A DNA stretch of 64,000 bases from Streptococcus mitis (GTDB lineage Bacteria > Bacillota > Bacilli > Lactobacillales > Streptococcaceae). Of this stretch, positions 35,907-44,830 are shown piece by piece. The notes beneath the pieces were generated by a model that worked only from the letters and a program-made list of their open reading frames with translations, searched no databases and was not told the DNA's origin. The translations under genes were made by a program, and so were the position numbers. The stretch's first letter is position 1; each line of letters starts with the position of its first letter. The stretch spans positions 1,073,001-1,137,000 of the forward strand of contig NZ_CP067992.1 of the NCBI RefSeq assembly GCF_016658865.1. The letters run 5' to 3'.

Positions 35907-36176
35907 TTACCTCCAAATAAAATATAAGGCTACTAGTGTGGTCGCCATCCCGAGAAACCAAACTGTTTTAAAATACCATTTTCGAGTCTTGTGATGAAAG
36001 ATGATTCCTGCTAACCAGGCACCAAAACCACCACAAGTAAAGGCTAAAATGAGTAAGATTTTCTCTGGGATGCGCCAAGCTCTTCTCCTTGCCTTGGATT
36101 TGTCAATACCATAAATCAAGAAAACCATGACATTCCAAATCAAAAGGACTAGAGTAATTTTTTCGTCTAACTTCAT
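35907..36176 (-). CDS. DUF1294 small membrane protein inside the leucine operon
   Basis: An 89-residue protein with three hydrophobic segments (about 8-23, 40-61 and 70-87) separated by basic loops. The family motif GIDKSKARRRAWRIPEK lies between the first two, and GGFGAWLAGIIFHHKTRKWYF follows. This is the DUF1294 family, of unknown function. It overlaps leuB by four bases and is three bases from leuC, so it is co-translated with leucine enzymes. Why a membrane protein sits here is unknown; a role in transport or a neutral insertion are both possible. Confidence 0.85.
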   Translation of the reverse strand: MKLDEKITLVLLIWNVMVFLIYGIDKSKARRRAWRIPEKILLILAFTCGGFGAWLAGIIFHHKTRKWYFKTVWFLGMATTLVALYFIWR

Positions 36177-37210
36177 AACCTTGCAATAATAGCTTCTGTC
36201 ATTTCCTTGGTCGAAGCCTGTCCTCCTATATCTCTCGTTAAAATTCCAGCTGCTAAACTTGCATCAACAGCACGCTCGATACGCTCCGCATCCTCATAAC
36301 GTCCGAAACTATCTCTCAACATCATGGCAACTGATAAAATCATAGAAATAGGATTGGCGATTTCTAGGCCTGCGATATCAGGCGCCGAACCATGAATGGG
36401 TTCATAGAGACTTGGTCCATTTTCAGAATGACTGGCTGATGGCATAACTCCAAGTGTGCCAGATAGAACGCTTGATTCATCAGAGAGAATATCTCCGAAA
36501 AGATTTTCTGTCACGATGACATCAAACTTAGCAGGATTGGTAATCATAAGCATGGCAGCTGAGTCCACCAACTGGTGTTCCAAGGTCACATCTGGGAAAT
36601 CCTGTGCGACTTCCTCAGCTACTTTCCGCCAGAGTTTTGAGGTCGCTAGAACATTTTGCTTATCGATACTAGTAACGATTTTTCTCCGACTTCTTGCGAT
36701 TTCAAAGGATTTGCGAACAATCCGCTCCACTTCCTCATAGCTATAGTCGTTGATATCACGCGCTTTGCGCTCTTCAAGGATATGATCTCCAAAGTAAATC
36801 CCACCTGTCAACTCCCGCACCACGACAAAGTCCACACCAGCAATTCGTTCTGGTTTGAGAGGTGACAAATGCTTAAGACTGTCAAAGATTTTTACAGGCC
36901 GAATATTGGCATAAAGATTGAGTTCCTTACGAAGAGCTAGCAAGCCTTGTTCAGGCCTAACCGCTGCTCCATCATACTGAGGACTTCCGATAGCCGCTAG
37001 TAGAATGGCATCTGCTTCACGACATACCTTGAGGGTTTCATCAGGTAAAGGATGCCCTGCAGCATCGATACCTGCACCTCCAAAAGGTCTTCTATCAATC
37101 TCATAATCAAAACCTGTTTTTTCAGCTAGAGCTTCCAGAACCTCTAAACTAGCCTCCATGATTTCTGGGCCGATTCCGTCCCCTGCTAGAGCTACTATTT
37201 TCTTTGTCAT
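36173..37210 (-). CDS. leuB: 3-isopropylmalate dehydrogenase
   Basis: A 345-residue NAD-dependent enzyme that oxidises 3-isopropylmalate to the 2-oxo acid, which decarboxylates to 2-ketoisocaproate. Signature blocks are GDGIGPEI (about 10-17), VRELTGGIYFG (about 131-141) and the metal-binding NLFGDILSDESSVLSG (about 237-252). Length is slightly below the usual 350-360. It follows leuA by 11 bases and overlaps the DUF1294 gene by four. Confidence 0.96.
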   Translation of the reverse strand: MTKKIVALAGDGIGPEIMEASLEVLEALAEKTGFDYEIDRRPFGGAGIDAAGHPLPDETLKVCREADAILLAAIGSPQYDGAAVRPEQGLLALRKELNLYANIRPVKIFDSLKHLSPLKPERIAGVDFVVVRELTGGIYFGDHILEERKARDINDYSYEEVERIVRKSFEIARSRRKIVTSIDKQNVLATSKLWRKVAEEVAQDFPDVTLEHQLVDSAAMLMITNPAKFDVIVTENLFGDILSDESSVLSGTLGVMPSASHSENGPSLYEPIHGSAPDIAGLEIANPISMILSVAMMLRDSFGRYEDAERIERAVDASLAAGILTRDIGGQASTKEMTEAIIARL

Positions 37211-37221
37211 AGCCTTCTCCT

Positions 37222-38784
37222 TTACACACTAGGCATATCGCGATAGGAAACGCTACGTCCCATCTCACCAGCATTCTCTTTTTGAACAAAGGCATTCGCA
37301 TTGATGTAGGCAATAGCCGAAGCCTTCAACACATCGAAATCAAGACCTGCTGCGTTAAAGATGGTTTCTGTATCTCTGTTTTCAACAGTGACCAAGACCC
37401 GAGCTTGGGCATCAATTCCATCTGTCACCGCATCGATAGTATAGGATACCAAGCGAACAGATTGGTTAAAGAACTTATCGATAGCGTTAAAGATAGCCTC
37501 AACAGAGCCTTGTCCTGTCGCATTAAATTCGACTTTCTCACCATCCATATTGGCTAGGCTAACGAGTGCTTCAATGTCATTATCTGCATGGGTTTGCAGT
37601 TGTAAATCATCAAAATGGAAGCCTTCTGGATTTTCAACCATGGTTCCAGCTACCAGAGCACGAATATCTGCATCTGTGATTTCTTGCTTTTTATCAGCCA
37701 GCGCCTTGAACTTAGCAAAGAGTGGTTTGATATCCTCTTCTGAAAAGTCTAGGGCCAATTCTCTTAGTTTTTCAACAAAGGCATGGCGACCAGACAATTT
37801 TCCAAGTGGAAGACTATTACTCTTAACACCGACTAATTCAGGAGTGATGATTTCATAGGTAAGAGGATTTTTAAGGACTCCATCTTGGTGAATACCAGAT
37901 TCGTGAGAGAAGGCATTGCCACCAACAACGGCCTTGTTTTTAGGAACTGGGATACCTGAGAAGCGAGAAACCATTTCTGACGTATTGATGGTTTCATTTA
38001 AAACAATACTAGTTTCTGCTTGGTAGTAATCTTGGCGAATATTGAGCGCCACTGCTATTTCTTCCAAAGCAGCATTTCCAGCTCGCTCACCAATACCATT
38101 GATGGTTCCTTCGACTCGTCCTGCCCCGTTCTTGACAGCAGAAAGGCTGTTAGCCACTGCCATTCCGAGGTCATCATGACAGTGTGGTGAATAGATAATC
38201 TGACGATCCGTCTTGACATTCTCAATCAGGTATTTGAAGATGGCTCCGTACTCTTCTGGAGTGGTAAATCCTACCGTATCAGGGATATTGATATAAGTCG
38301 CACCTGCATCAACCGCTGTTTGAACAACTTGCAAGAGGAAATCCAACTCTGTTCTAGTCGCATCCTCAGGAGAGAATTCGACCACTTCAAACTTAGAACG
38401 GGCATAAGAGACATGCTCACTAATTGCCTCCAAAATCTCTTCCTTGCTCTTATTGAGCTTATACTTACGATGAATCGGACTGGTAGCGATAAAGACGTGA
38501 ACCTGTGGATACTTGGCGTCCTTGAGAGCATCATAACAAGCATCAATATCAGACTTGACAGAGCGAGCCAGACCAGTTACCGCTGTTTTCTTCAAGACTT
38601 TGGCAATCTCCTGCACTGCTGTAAATGAATCAGGACTCGCCGCTGGAAAACCAGCTTCAATTGCTGAAATGCCCCATTTCTCCAGCTGTCTTGCTATGGC
38701 AATTTTTTCCTTGATTGAAAAATTAACGCCAGGTGTCTGTTCTCCATCCCGAAGGCTGGTATCTAGAAATTCAACTGTTCTCAT
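37222..38784 (-). CDS. leuA: 2-isopropylmalate synthase
   Basis: A 520-residue enzyme that condenses acetyl-CoA with 2-ketoisovalerate, the committed step of leucine synthesis. The catalytic TIM barrel starts with [16 protein letters not shown] (about 8-23). Metal-binding [14 protein letters not shown] is near 203. The C-terminal LeuA regulatory domain (about 390-510), which binds leucine for feedback control, is present. It is the first structural gene after the attenuator. Confidence 0.97.
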   Translation of the reverse strand: MRTVEFLDTSLRDGEQTPGVNFSIKEKIAIARQLEKWGISAIEAGFPAASPDSFTAVQEIAKVLKKTAVTGLARSVKSDIDACYDALKDAKYPQVHVFIATSPIHRKYKLNKSKEEILEAISEHVSYARSKFEVVEFSPEDATRTELDFLLQVVQTAVDAGATYINIPDTVGFTTPEEYGAIFKYLIENVKTDRQIIYSPHCHDDLGMAVANSLSAVKNGAGRVEGTINGIGERAGNAALEEIAVALNIRQDYYQAETSIVLNETINTSEMVSRFSGIPVPKNKAVVGGNAFSHESGIHQDGVLKNPLTYEIITPELVGVKSNSLPLGKLSGRHAFVEKLRELALDFSEEDIKPLFAKFKALADKKQEITDADIRALVAGTMVENPEGFHFDDLQLQTHADNDIEALVSLANMDGEKVEFNATGQGSVEAIFNAIDKFFNQSVRLVSYTIDAVTDGIDAQARVLVTVENRDTETIFNAAGLDFDVLKASAIAYINANAFVQKENAGEMGRSVSYRDMPSV

Positions 38785-38812
38785 AAGATTTCCCCTTTTC
38801 CAAATGTGGTTT

Positions 38813-38849
38813 TAAAAAAACATCTCGCTCAGAAACCCAAGCGAGATGT
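38813..38849 (-). terminator. leu operon attenuator terminator
   Basis: Minus-strand perfect 10-bp stem ACATCTCGCT / AGCGAGATGT with a 10-base loop and seven or more T (38813-38820), 30 bases before leuA. A competing antiterminator is visible: CCAAGCG upstream in the leader pairs with CGCTTGG in the terminator's loop side. A 10-bp hairpin GGGCTAGTGC / GCATTAGTCC overlaps the end of the leader peptide. Confidence 0.9.
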
Positions 38850-38896
38850 TGATTCACTCCCGCTTGGTAAGCCAAACAGGACTAATGCTTTTTGCA

Positions 38897-38950
38897 CTAG
38901 CCCGAGTACCTCAACAACAAAGCAAATTGATTAAACTTAGCTGCTTTCAT
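38897..38950 (-). CDS. leuL: Leucine operon leader peptide
   Basis: A 17-codon frame, MKAAKFNQFALLLRYSG and stop, with GGAG nine bases before the ATG. Three consecutive leucine codons (residues 11-13, all TTG) lie just before the hairpin region. When charged tRNA-Leu is scarce, a stalled ribosome would favour the antiterminator and let leuA be transcribed. This is classical peptide-dependent attenuation. There is no T-box signature. Confidence 0.87.
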   Translation of the reverse strand: MKAAKFNQFALLLRYSG

Positions 38951-38986
38951 GTTTGACTTTCTCCTTCGTTTGATATCTTGTTTAGT

Positions 38987-39015
38987 ATTTTAGCATAGGC
39001 AAAAGTACTTGTCAA
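38987..39015 (-). promoter_or_regulatory. leu operon promoter
   Basis: Minus strand TTGACA (39010-39015), a 17-base spacer and TAAAAT (38987-38992) with a TGC extension. Confidence 0.9.
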
Positions 39016-39027
39016 GAAAAAATCCAA

Positions 39028-39042
39028 TATTTTCTGAAAATT
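39028..39042. promoter_or_regulatory. CodY box at the leu promoter
   Basis: TATTTTCTGAAAATT differs from the CodY consensus AATTTTCWGAAAATT only at the first base. It is 12 bases upstream of the -35. CodY senses branched-chain amino acids and commonly controls their synthesis genes in streptococci. Confidence 0.82.
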
Positions 39043-39097
39043 TCTTCAGTAGAGAATATTTTGCTAATTGAAATTTCTTGAAAAATCTTGAAATATT

Positions 39098-39754
39098 TCA
39101 TTTTTTAGTGGTTAAATTCCAGCTTCTTTCTATCAATTCCAGTACTTCTTCATCTGATAAAGTATCATCAAGCGCCACACTAATCCAGTATCGTTTGTTC
39201 ATATGAAAAGCTGGATAAATACCTTTATTTAAAAGTAAATCAGCTACTTGATCATGTTTGAGGTTGACTGCTTCCACTTGCCCCTCTCTTCCCTTTTCCA
39301 ACTTATCCCAAGAAATTTTCATCAAGACGGCATACCACTTTTGATTGCCTTCGTGTCTTAACACTGCTGTATCAGGCGATTTCTCCCACAAATACTCCAA
39401 CTGATTTCCATACTTTTCCTGAACCTGAACCATGATACGCTTAGTCTGAGGACAGATAAAATCCTGTACCTCAAAACAAGCCTTCCGAATCTGGTAAAGA
39501 ATCTCCAAACAAGTCTCACGGACACTTGCAACAAAACTTCCTTTAAAACTTTCCATATGGACTTGAGGATAGAGATCACCAGTCTCCTGGTCAAAGACTT
39601 GAAAACTCACATTATCAGTAGTGATGGACACAGTCATGATAAAATCACCCTGCAAAATCTGGCAACTATAGGTCCAAACTCCCCTATTTTCTACAAAACC
39701 ATAATCATAAGCCTTTTCTTGATTCAACTGATAGGATTTAAAAATTTCAAACAT
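39098..39754 (-). CDS. MmcQ/YjbR-like protein with extra N-terminal domain
   Basis: A 218-residue cytoplasmic protein. The C-terminal part (about 100-215) is a MmcQ/YjbR (CyaY-like fold) domain with the typical KWYAVLMKISWDKL, VEAVNLKHDQV and NKRYWISVALDD blocks. The N-terminal 95 residues form a second domain often seen in streptococcal members. Such proteins are suspected to bind DNA, but function is not established. A hairpin (39762-39785) separates it from cutC upstream. Confidence 0.82.
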   Translation of the reverse strand: MFEIFKSYQLNQEKAYDYGFVENRGVWTYSCQILQGDFIMTVSITTDNVSFQVFDQETGDLYPQVHMESFKGSFVASVRETCLEILYQIRKACFEVQDFICPQTKRIMVQVQEKYGNQLEYLWEKSPDTAVLRHEGNQKWYAVLMKISWDKLEKGREGQVEAVNLKHDQVADLLLNKGIYPAFHMNKRYWISVALDDTLSDEEVLELIERSWNLTTKK

Positions 39755-39759
39755 AAGTT

Positions 39760-39787
39760 AAAACTGCTACCCAAAGCTAGCAGTTCC
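39760..39787 (-). terminator. Possible terminator after cutC
   Basis: Minus-strand 8-bp stem AACTGCTA / TAGCAGTT with a 7-base loop, followed by only TTTT. It is weak, and it lies eight bases before the next start codon, so partial read-through is likely. Confidence 0.5.
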
Positions 39788-39797
39788 TTTCTATTTT

Positions 39798-40430
39798 TTA
39801 AAAGACAACCTTAGTTCCGTGCAATTGTGTCACGCCCAGCTGGTCAATAAAGGTTTGACGGTTGTCAAGGTCAATCCCCCCACCTGGTAGAATTTCAATC
39901 TTACCTTTAGCGTGCTCTAAAATTCTGTGATAGTGAGCAAAACGTTTTTCTAGTGAATCGCCAGATACACCCGCACGAGTCAGGATTCGAGTGACACCAG
40001 CTCGACTAAGCCAGTCAATAGCTTCCAGTTGATCCTCATCACTCAATTCATCAAAGGCCATGTGGAAGACAATTTCCATTCCTTTTGATGCAGTAATTAA
40101 CTTTTCAAGATTAGGTTTATCCAACTTCTTATCAGCAGTTAAAGCTCCAAATACAACCCCTTGACTTCCAGTCTGAGCAGTTAAACGAATGTCTTCTAGC
40201 ATAATAGCAATTTCTAGGTCATTGTAGACAAAGTCTCCACCACGTGGACGAATCATGGTCATGATGGTCGTATCGTAGTTAGCTGCCAATTCAACCGCTG
40301 CCTTGGTCACTCCATAGCTTGGTGTTGTTCCTCCCACTGCTAGATTATCACAGAGTTCAATTCGACGAGCTCCAGCCTGCATCGCTTTTTCAAGCAAGGT
40401 CACATTTTCAGCACAAAATTCGTAAATCAT
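39798..40430 (-). CDS. cutC: CutC family protein
   Basis: A 210-residue TIM-barrel CutC protein, historically linked to copper homeostasis; a direct copper role is disputed. Conserved ARRIELCDNLAVGGTTPS (about 21-38), MIRPRGGDFVY and LPGGGID (about 183-189) are present. Length is slightly short of the 240-residue enterobacterial form. A -10 (TATAAT, 40461-40466) lies about 30 bases upstream. The following YjbR-like gene may be co-transcribed. Confidence 0.9.
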   Translation of the reverse strand: MIYEFCAENVTLLEKAMQAGARRIELCDNLAVGGTTPSYGVTKAAVELAANYDTTIMTMIRPRGGDFVYNDLEIAIMLEDIRLTAQTGSQGVVFGALTADKKLDKPNLEKLITASKGMEIVFHMAFDELSDEDQLEAIDWLSRAGVTRILTRAGVSGDSLEKRFAHYHRILEHAKGKIEILPGGGIDLDNRQTFIDQLGVTQLHGTKVVF

Positions 40431-40523
40431 TTGATTCTCCTTGAAGATTACTTTAAATTTATTATATCATATTGTTGTGAATATGTTTTCATTTTTATCA
40501 AGGGAAATAGTTACAAATTTTAC

Positions 40524-40883
40524 TTATTCTTTATCTGGAATGACCTTGAAGAGATAATAAGTGATAAAGATGGTCAAAGCACCCAGACCAATTTTTACTG
40601 GTAAAAGAGGGGCAAAATAAATTGAAATTCCCATCAAAATGTAGATAGATACGATGATTTTTTTCTTGCGTTCACGCGCAATAGACTTAGTCTCACGAAA
40701 ATCAGCTACATATGCTTGATAGAGCTTGGTATGATAAAGCCAGTCTTCGAAGCGCTTGGAACTTCTTGAGAAACAAGCAATAGACAACAAAAGGAAAGGC
40801 GTTGTTGGCAACAAAGGTAAAACAACCCCAACAATAGCCAAGGCCAGTGATAAAAAACCAATAATAAGATAAATAATACGCAT
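40524..40883 (-). CDS. YbaN/DUF454 family membrane protein
   Basis: A 119-residue inner-membrane protein. Two hydrophobic segments at residues 1-36 with the family PLLPTTPFLLLSIACFSRSS motif, a basic middle (RERKKK) and two more segments make up DUF454. The start is placed at the ATG ending at 40883 because GAGGAG is seven bases upstream; a longer open frame has no ribosome site. Function is unknown. It is downstream of topA beyond a terminator. Confidence 0.86.
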   Translation of the reverse strand: MRIIYLIIGFLSLALAIVGVVLPLLPTTPFLLLSIACFSRSSKRFEDWLYHTKLYQAYVADFRETKSIARERKKKIIVSIYILMGISIYFAPLLPVKIGLGALTIFITYYLFKVIPDKE

Positions 40884-40952
40884 AACTTCTCCTCGTGAAA
40901 ATAATCTTCTTCTAGTTTCGCATACAATGATGAATTTTGTCAAGCTCCAACC

Positions 40953-40986
40953 AAAAAGAGCCTGAAATTAACTTTCAGGACTCTCC
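40953..40986 (-). terminator. Terminator after topA
   Basis: Minus-strand stem AGAGTCCTGAAA / TTTCAGGCTCT with one bulge, followed by TTTTT. It lies three bases after the topA stop. Confidence 0.85.
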
Positions 40987-40988
40987 TC

Positions 40989-43076
40989 TTATTTAATCTT
41001 TTCTTCTTCGTAGTCGCCATTACTACATACAACCTGCTTGCCACCACCACGGACTTTTTTCTCCATGAGGAAGTTGCCACATTTTGGACAGTCACGACCA
41101 ACAGGCTTGTCCCAAGAGGTAAATTCACAGTCTGGATAGCGATTGCAACCATAGAAGAGGCGGTTACGTTTGGTTTTACGCTCAATGATTTGTCCCTGAT
41201 GACAACTTGGACACTCAACACCAATCTCTTTCACGATTGCTTGGGTATGACGGCAATCTGGGAAATTGCTACAAGCGTAGAACTTACCAAAACGACCAAG
41301 TTTAATAACCATTGGACTGCCACACACTTCACAATCAAATCCAGCTGGTTCATCCTTGATCTGGATTTTTTCCATTTCTTCTTCAGCCTTGGCCACTTCT
41401 TTAGAGAATGGTTTGTAAAAGGAGTCTATAACACGTTGCCACTGCTCTTTTCCGACTTCGACATCATCCAGCTTGCCTTCCATTTCAGCTGTAAAGGTCA
41501 CATTTACGATATCTGGGAAATATTCAACGATGAGCTTGTTAACAATTTCTCCCAACTCTGTCGGTTCAAAACGTTTGGATGCAAGGCGAACATAATAACG
41601 TTTCTGAATGGTTTCAATGGTTGGCGCGTAGGTTGACGGACGGCCAACACCATTTTCCTCCAAGGTCTTGATAAGGGTCGCTTCAGAATAACGGGCAGGT
41701 GGTTGGGTGAAATGTTGCTCTGGTTTGCTATTGACCTGTTTGACCACATCTCCCACAGCCATATCTGGTAACATCTTATTCTTGTCAGAATCATTATAAA
41801 TGGCAAGATAACCATCAAACTTAACCTGACTACCATTTGCAGCAAATTGAACTCCATTTTGAGACAATTTAACAGCCATGGTATCAAAGACAGCAGCTGT
41901 CATCTGGCTAGCTACAAAACGATTCCAAATAAGAGTATAAAGCTTGAGCTGATCCTTATCCAGATACTTAGCGATGCTTTCAGGTGTATTAAAGACACTA
42001 GACGGACGAATAGCCTCGTGGGCATCCTGAGCTCCTGAAGCATTTTTGACCTTGCTACCATGCTTAGAATACTTGCTACCAAAACGGTCCGTGATGAAAC
42101 TTGCTGCTTCATTCTGCGCTACAGGACTGATACGAGTCGAATCGGTACGCATATAGGTAATCAAACCTTGAACACCAGAACCGATATTAATTCCTTCATA
42201 GAGCTGTTGGGCAACCATCATGGTTTTTCGAGTACGGAAATTGATTTTATTGGCAGCATCCATCTGCATAGATGAAGTGGTATAGGGTAATGGAGCATTG
42301 CGTTTGCGCTCTTTCTTATCTACTTGATCCACTGAAAAATCTTTACTAGTCAGACGAGATAAGACTTCCTTGACCTCATCATTACTAGTCAGTTTTAGCT
42401 TTTTACCATCTACTCCATAGAAGGAAGCCTGAAATTGCTTGGTTCCCTTCTTAAAGACACCATCAATTGTCCAGTATTCTTCAGGCTGGAAGGCGTTGAT
42501 TTCATTCTCACGGTCAATGATGAGTTTAAGGGCAATGGACTGTACGCGCCCTGCTGACAAACCCTTCTTGACCTTTTTCCACAAAATAGGCGAAATCGAA
42601 TAGCCTACCAAGCGGTCCAAAACACGACGAGCTTGTTGGGCATCTACCAAGTCCATATCAATCTTGCGCGGTTCTTTAAAAGCATTTTTGACTGCATCCT
42701 TGGTGATTTCATTGAAGACCACACGGTTGGCATCATTTTCATCCAAGCTGAGAATATGAGCCAAATGCCAAGAAATCGCTTCTCCTTCACGGTCCGGGTC
42801 ACTCGCCAGAAAGACTTTATTAGCTTTTTTAGCTTCTTTTTTCAAGTCATTGATAAGAGGACCTTTTCCTCGGATATTGATATATTGCGGTTCATAATTA
42901 TTTTCAATATTGACGGACATACTAGATTTCTTCAAATCACGGATATGGCCGACGCTGGCTAAAACCTTGTAGTTTCTGCCGAGATATTTTTCAATCGTCT
43001 TGGCCTTAGCAGGCGACTCCACGATTACTAGATTTTTTTTAACTGTTGATTTTTTCTTTTTTGTTGCCGTAGCCAC
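40989..43076 (-). CDS. topA: DNA topoisomerase I
   Basis: A 695-residue type IA topoisomerase that relaxes negative supercoils. The Toprim domain starts with [17 protein letters not shown]. The active-site tyrosine lies in [12 protein letters not shown] (about residue 305). Three C-terminal zinc-ribbon motifs carry paired cysteines (CEVCGSP, CPSCHQG, CPKCGNF). The start is assigned to the GTG ending at 43076 because AAAAGGTG lies seven bases before it; the open frame extends a few codons further upstream. The 695-residue length fits pneumococcal TopA. Confidence 0.95.
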   Translation of the reverse strand: MATATKKKKSTVKKNLVIVESPAKAKTIEKYLGRNYKVLASVGHIRDLKKSSMSVNIENNYEPQYINIRGKGPLINDLKKEAKKANKVFLASDPDREGEAISWHLAHILSLDENDANRVVFNEITKDAVKNAFKEPRKIDMDLVDAQQARRVLDRLVGYSISPILWKKVKKGLSAGRVQSIALKLIIDRENEINAFQPEEYWTIDGVFKKGTKQFQASFYGVDGKKLKLTSNDEVKEVLSRLTSKDFSVDQVDKKERKRNAPLPYTTSSMQMDAANKINFRTRKTMMVAQQLYEGINIGSGVQGLITYMRTDSTRISPVAQNEAASFITDRFGSKYSKHGSKVKNASGAQDAHEAIRPSSVFNTPESIAKYLDKDQLKLYTLIWNRFVASQMTAAVFDTMAVKLSQNGVQFAANGSQVKFDGYLAIYNDSDKNKMLPDMAVGDVVKQVNSKPEQHFTQPPARYSEATLIKTLEENGVGRPSTYAPTIETIQKRYYVRLASKRFEPTELGEIVNKLIVEYFPDIVNVTFTAEMEGKLDDVEVGKEQWQRVIDSFYKPFSKEVAKAEEEMEKIQIKDEPAGFDCEVCGSPMVIKLGRFGKFYACSNFPDCRHTQAIVKEIGVECPSCHQGQIIERKTKRNRLFYGCNRYPDCEFTSWDKPVGRDCPKCGNFLMEKKVRGGGKQVVCSNGDYEEEKIK

Positions 43077-43111
43077 AGTATCACACCTTTTCAAAGTAAT
43101 AAACTTTATAA

Positions 43112-43140
43112 AGTGTAAACCATTTTGCCATAACTGTCAA
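43112..43140 (-). promoter_or_regulatory. topA promoter
   Basis: Minus strand TTGACA (43135-43140), a 17-base spacer and TACACT (43112-43117). Confidence 0.82.
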
Positions 43141-43193
43141 GACTTAGCTCCTATATATAGAAGAAAAGTTGGTTTAAAAAGCAAAATTTCGTC

Positions 43194-44042
43194 TTAAAAT
43201 TCAAATTCCGCAAGAACATCTTGCCCACTGGTGACCAATTTTGCTCCTTCTTGAATCAAATGATGACATCCATCAGATAGTCCATCTAAAATGCTACCAG
43301 GAATAGCAAAGACATCGCGCCCTTCTTCCATTGCTCGCTCACAGGTAATAAGACTACCTGAGCGCATCTTAGCCTCTGCTACAATCACACCACGACAAAG
43401 TCCAGCAATGATGCGATTACGGGCAGGAAAATGAAATTTCAGAGGTTGTTCACCAGGTCCATATTCACTGATAACCAGATGGTCATTGCTGATGTAGTCT
43501 TGCAAGCGTTTATTGGCTTTAGGATAAATCACATCCAGCCCTGTTCCAATCACTGCAATGGTTTTGCCACCACTCTGGAGAGCTGCCATATGAGCTGCTG
43601 TATCAATGCCCTTAGCAAGACCACTTACAATAACCAGTTCATTTTCCAAGCCTTGAATGACTTTTTCAACTGACTTAGCTCCCTGTTTGCTACAAGCACG
43701 ACTACCCACAACCGCTACTTTTGGAAATTTCAAGAGATCCAGATTTCCCTTGTAAAATAAAAGCACAGGCGCATCATAAATTTCACTCAGGTCCCAAGGG
43801 TAACAGTCGTCTAAAATAGAGAAAGATGGAAATTTTTGAAATTCTTTCTCCAAATGCGCATCGTCTATCTGAAAATAACGTTCCATAAAAACAGCTGGAT
43901 TTCGGCAACCTGATATATCTGCAATATCACCCAACAAAAGCTCCTGATCAACATTTTCACCGTATTCTAGCACTTTCAAAACCTGTTGATTGGTCAAACC
44001 TGATTTTTTTAACTTATAGATTTCATAGTTTGTAATTTTCAT
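43194..44042 (-). CDS. dprA: DNA processing protein DprA
   Basis: A 282-residue protein that loads RecA on incoming single strands in natural transformation and, in pneumococcus, shuts off competence through ComE. The Rossmann-like core has VAVVGSRACSKQG (about 109-121), GLAKGIDTAAH (about 139-149) and EYGPGEQPLKFHFPARNRIIAGL. The start is the ATG ending at 44042 with GGAG, giving the family length of 282. A SigX box 34 bases upstream marks it as a late competence gene. Confidence 0.96.
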   Translation of the reverse strand: MKITNYEIYKLKKSGLTNQQVLKVLEYGENVDQELLLGDIADISGCRNPAVFMERYFQIDDAHLEKEFQKFPSFSILDDCYPWDLSEIYDAPVLLFYKGNLDLLKFPKVAVVGSRACSKQGAKSVEKVIQGLENELVIVSGLAKGIDTAAHMAALQSGGKTIAVIGTGLDVIYPKANKRLQDYISNDHLVISEYGPGEQPLKFHFPARNRIIAGLCRGVIVAEAKMRSGSLITCERAMEEGRDVFAIPGSILDGLSDGCHHLIQEGAKLVTSGQDVLAEFEF

Positions 44043-44075
44043 AAATAACTCCATTTCTTTTTCTACTCATCTATT

Positions 44076-44083
44076 TATTCGTA
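44076..44083 (-). promoter_or_regulatory. SigX (ComX) cin-box before dprA
   Basis: Minus strand TACGAATA, the exact competence sigma-factor -10 element, preceded by a T-rich stretch. It follows directly on the T-run of the lic1 terminator. Confidence 0.9.
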
Positions 44084-44091
44084 AAAAATCA

Positions 44092-44122
44092 AAAAAACAT
44101 CCGACTATTTCAGCCAGATGTT
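44092..44122 (-). terminator. Terminator after licC
   Basis: Minus-strand stem AACATC / GATGTT with a loop of about 14 bases that can pair further, followed by TTTTT. It ends the tarI-licC operon. Confidence 0.75.
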
Positions 44123-44129
44123 GGAATTT

Positions 44130-44819
44130 TTAATTTTCGTTTTTAAGAATTTCTTCTAATTTATGATAGTCTTGGACACTATCGATTTCATAGATACTAT
44201 TGCCTTCTAATTCTTCAACATAGACATCTAGCTCTTTGATATTGTCCTTAACCATATTGTCCCAGTAGAGATCAACAAATTCACCACTTGCATAAGCCTT
44301 GTCGATAAAGCTGACAATCTTTTCTGCTGTTAGAGCATCCCAGAAAGATACACCACTAAGAATACGACCTGCCTTGCTATCAACAATGATGTCTTGAACC
44401 TTGTAGTCATCTCCATAGACCAAGAACCATTCGTTGGTACAATCTTCACGATAAACACTAAAATAAGTCGAACGTGTTAAATCATTACGGAACATATTTT
44501 TAAAGAGATAGTTATCTGCATCAATAACATAGCTGTTGGCCAATTCTTCTTTTACAAGATAGAGAGAGTAAAAGTTATTGTAATCAGCGTATTTATCATT
44601 GAAAACGAGGCGAACACCGTATTTTTCTTTCAAATAATCGAATTGTTCCTTAAGGTAACCAACGATGATGATGATGTCATTGATTCCTTTTTCTTTGAGA
44701 AACTCAATTTGGTATTCAATCAAAGGTTTTTGATTAACCTGAACCAAGGCTTTAGGGGTATTTTCAGTCATAGGACGCAAGCGAGTTCCCAATCCCGCTG
44801 CTAAGATGATGGCTTTCAC
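44130..44819 (-). CDS. licC: CTP:phosphocholine cytidylyltransferase
   Basis: A 229-residue nucleotidyltransferase that makes CDP-choline for decorating teichoic acids. The N-terminal AAGLGTRLRPMT binds nucleotide, TPKALVQVNQKPLI follows, and the catalytic acidic DADNYLF and late DNM residues are intact. It is the last gene of the tarIJ-licABC operon. The length equals pneumococcal LicC. Confidence 0.95.
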   Translation of the reverse strand: MKAIILAAGLGTRLRPMTENTPKALVQVNQKPLIEYQIEFLKEKGINDIIIIVGYLKEQFDYLKEKYGVRLVFNDKYADYNNFYSLYLVKEELANSYVIDADNYLFKNMFRNDLTRSTYFSVYREDCTNEWFLVYGDDYKVQDIIVDSKAGRILSGVSFWDALTAEKIVSFIDKAYASGEFVDLYWDNMVKDNIKELDVYVEELEGNSIYEIDSVQDYHKLEEILKNEN

Positions 44820-44830
44820 ACGAATCTCCT

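Noticed and set aside
38813-38950. T-box riboswitch before leuA
   Set aside because: There is no T-box GGTGG-type sequence or specifier stem; a leader peptide with leucine codons explains the terminator.
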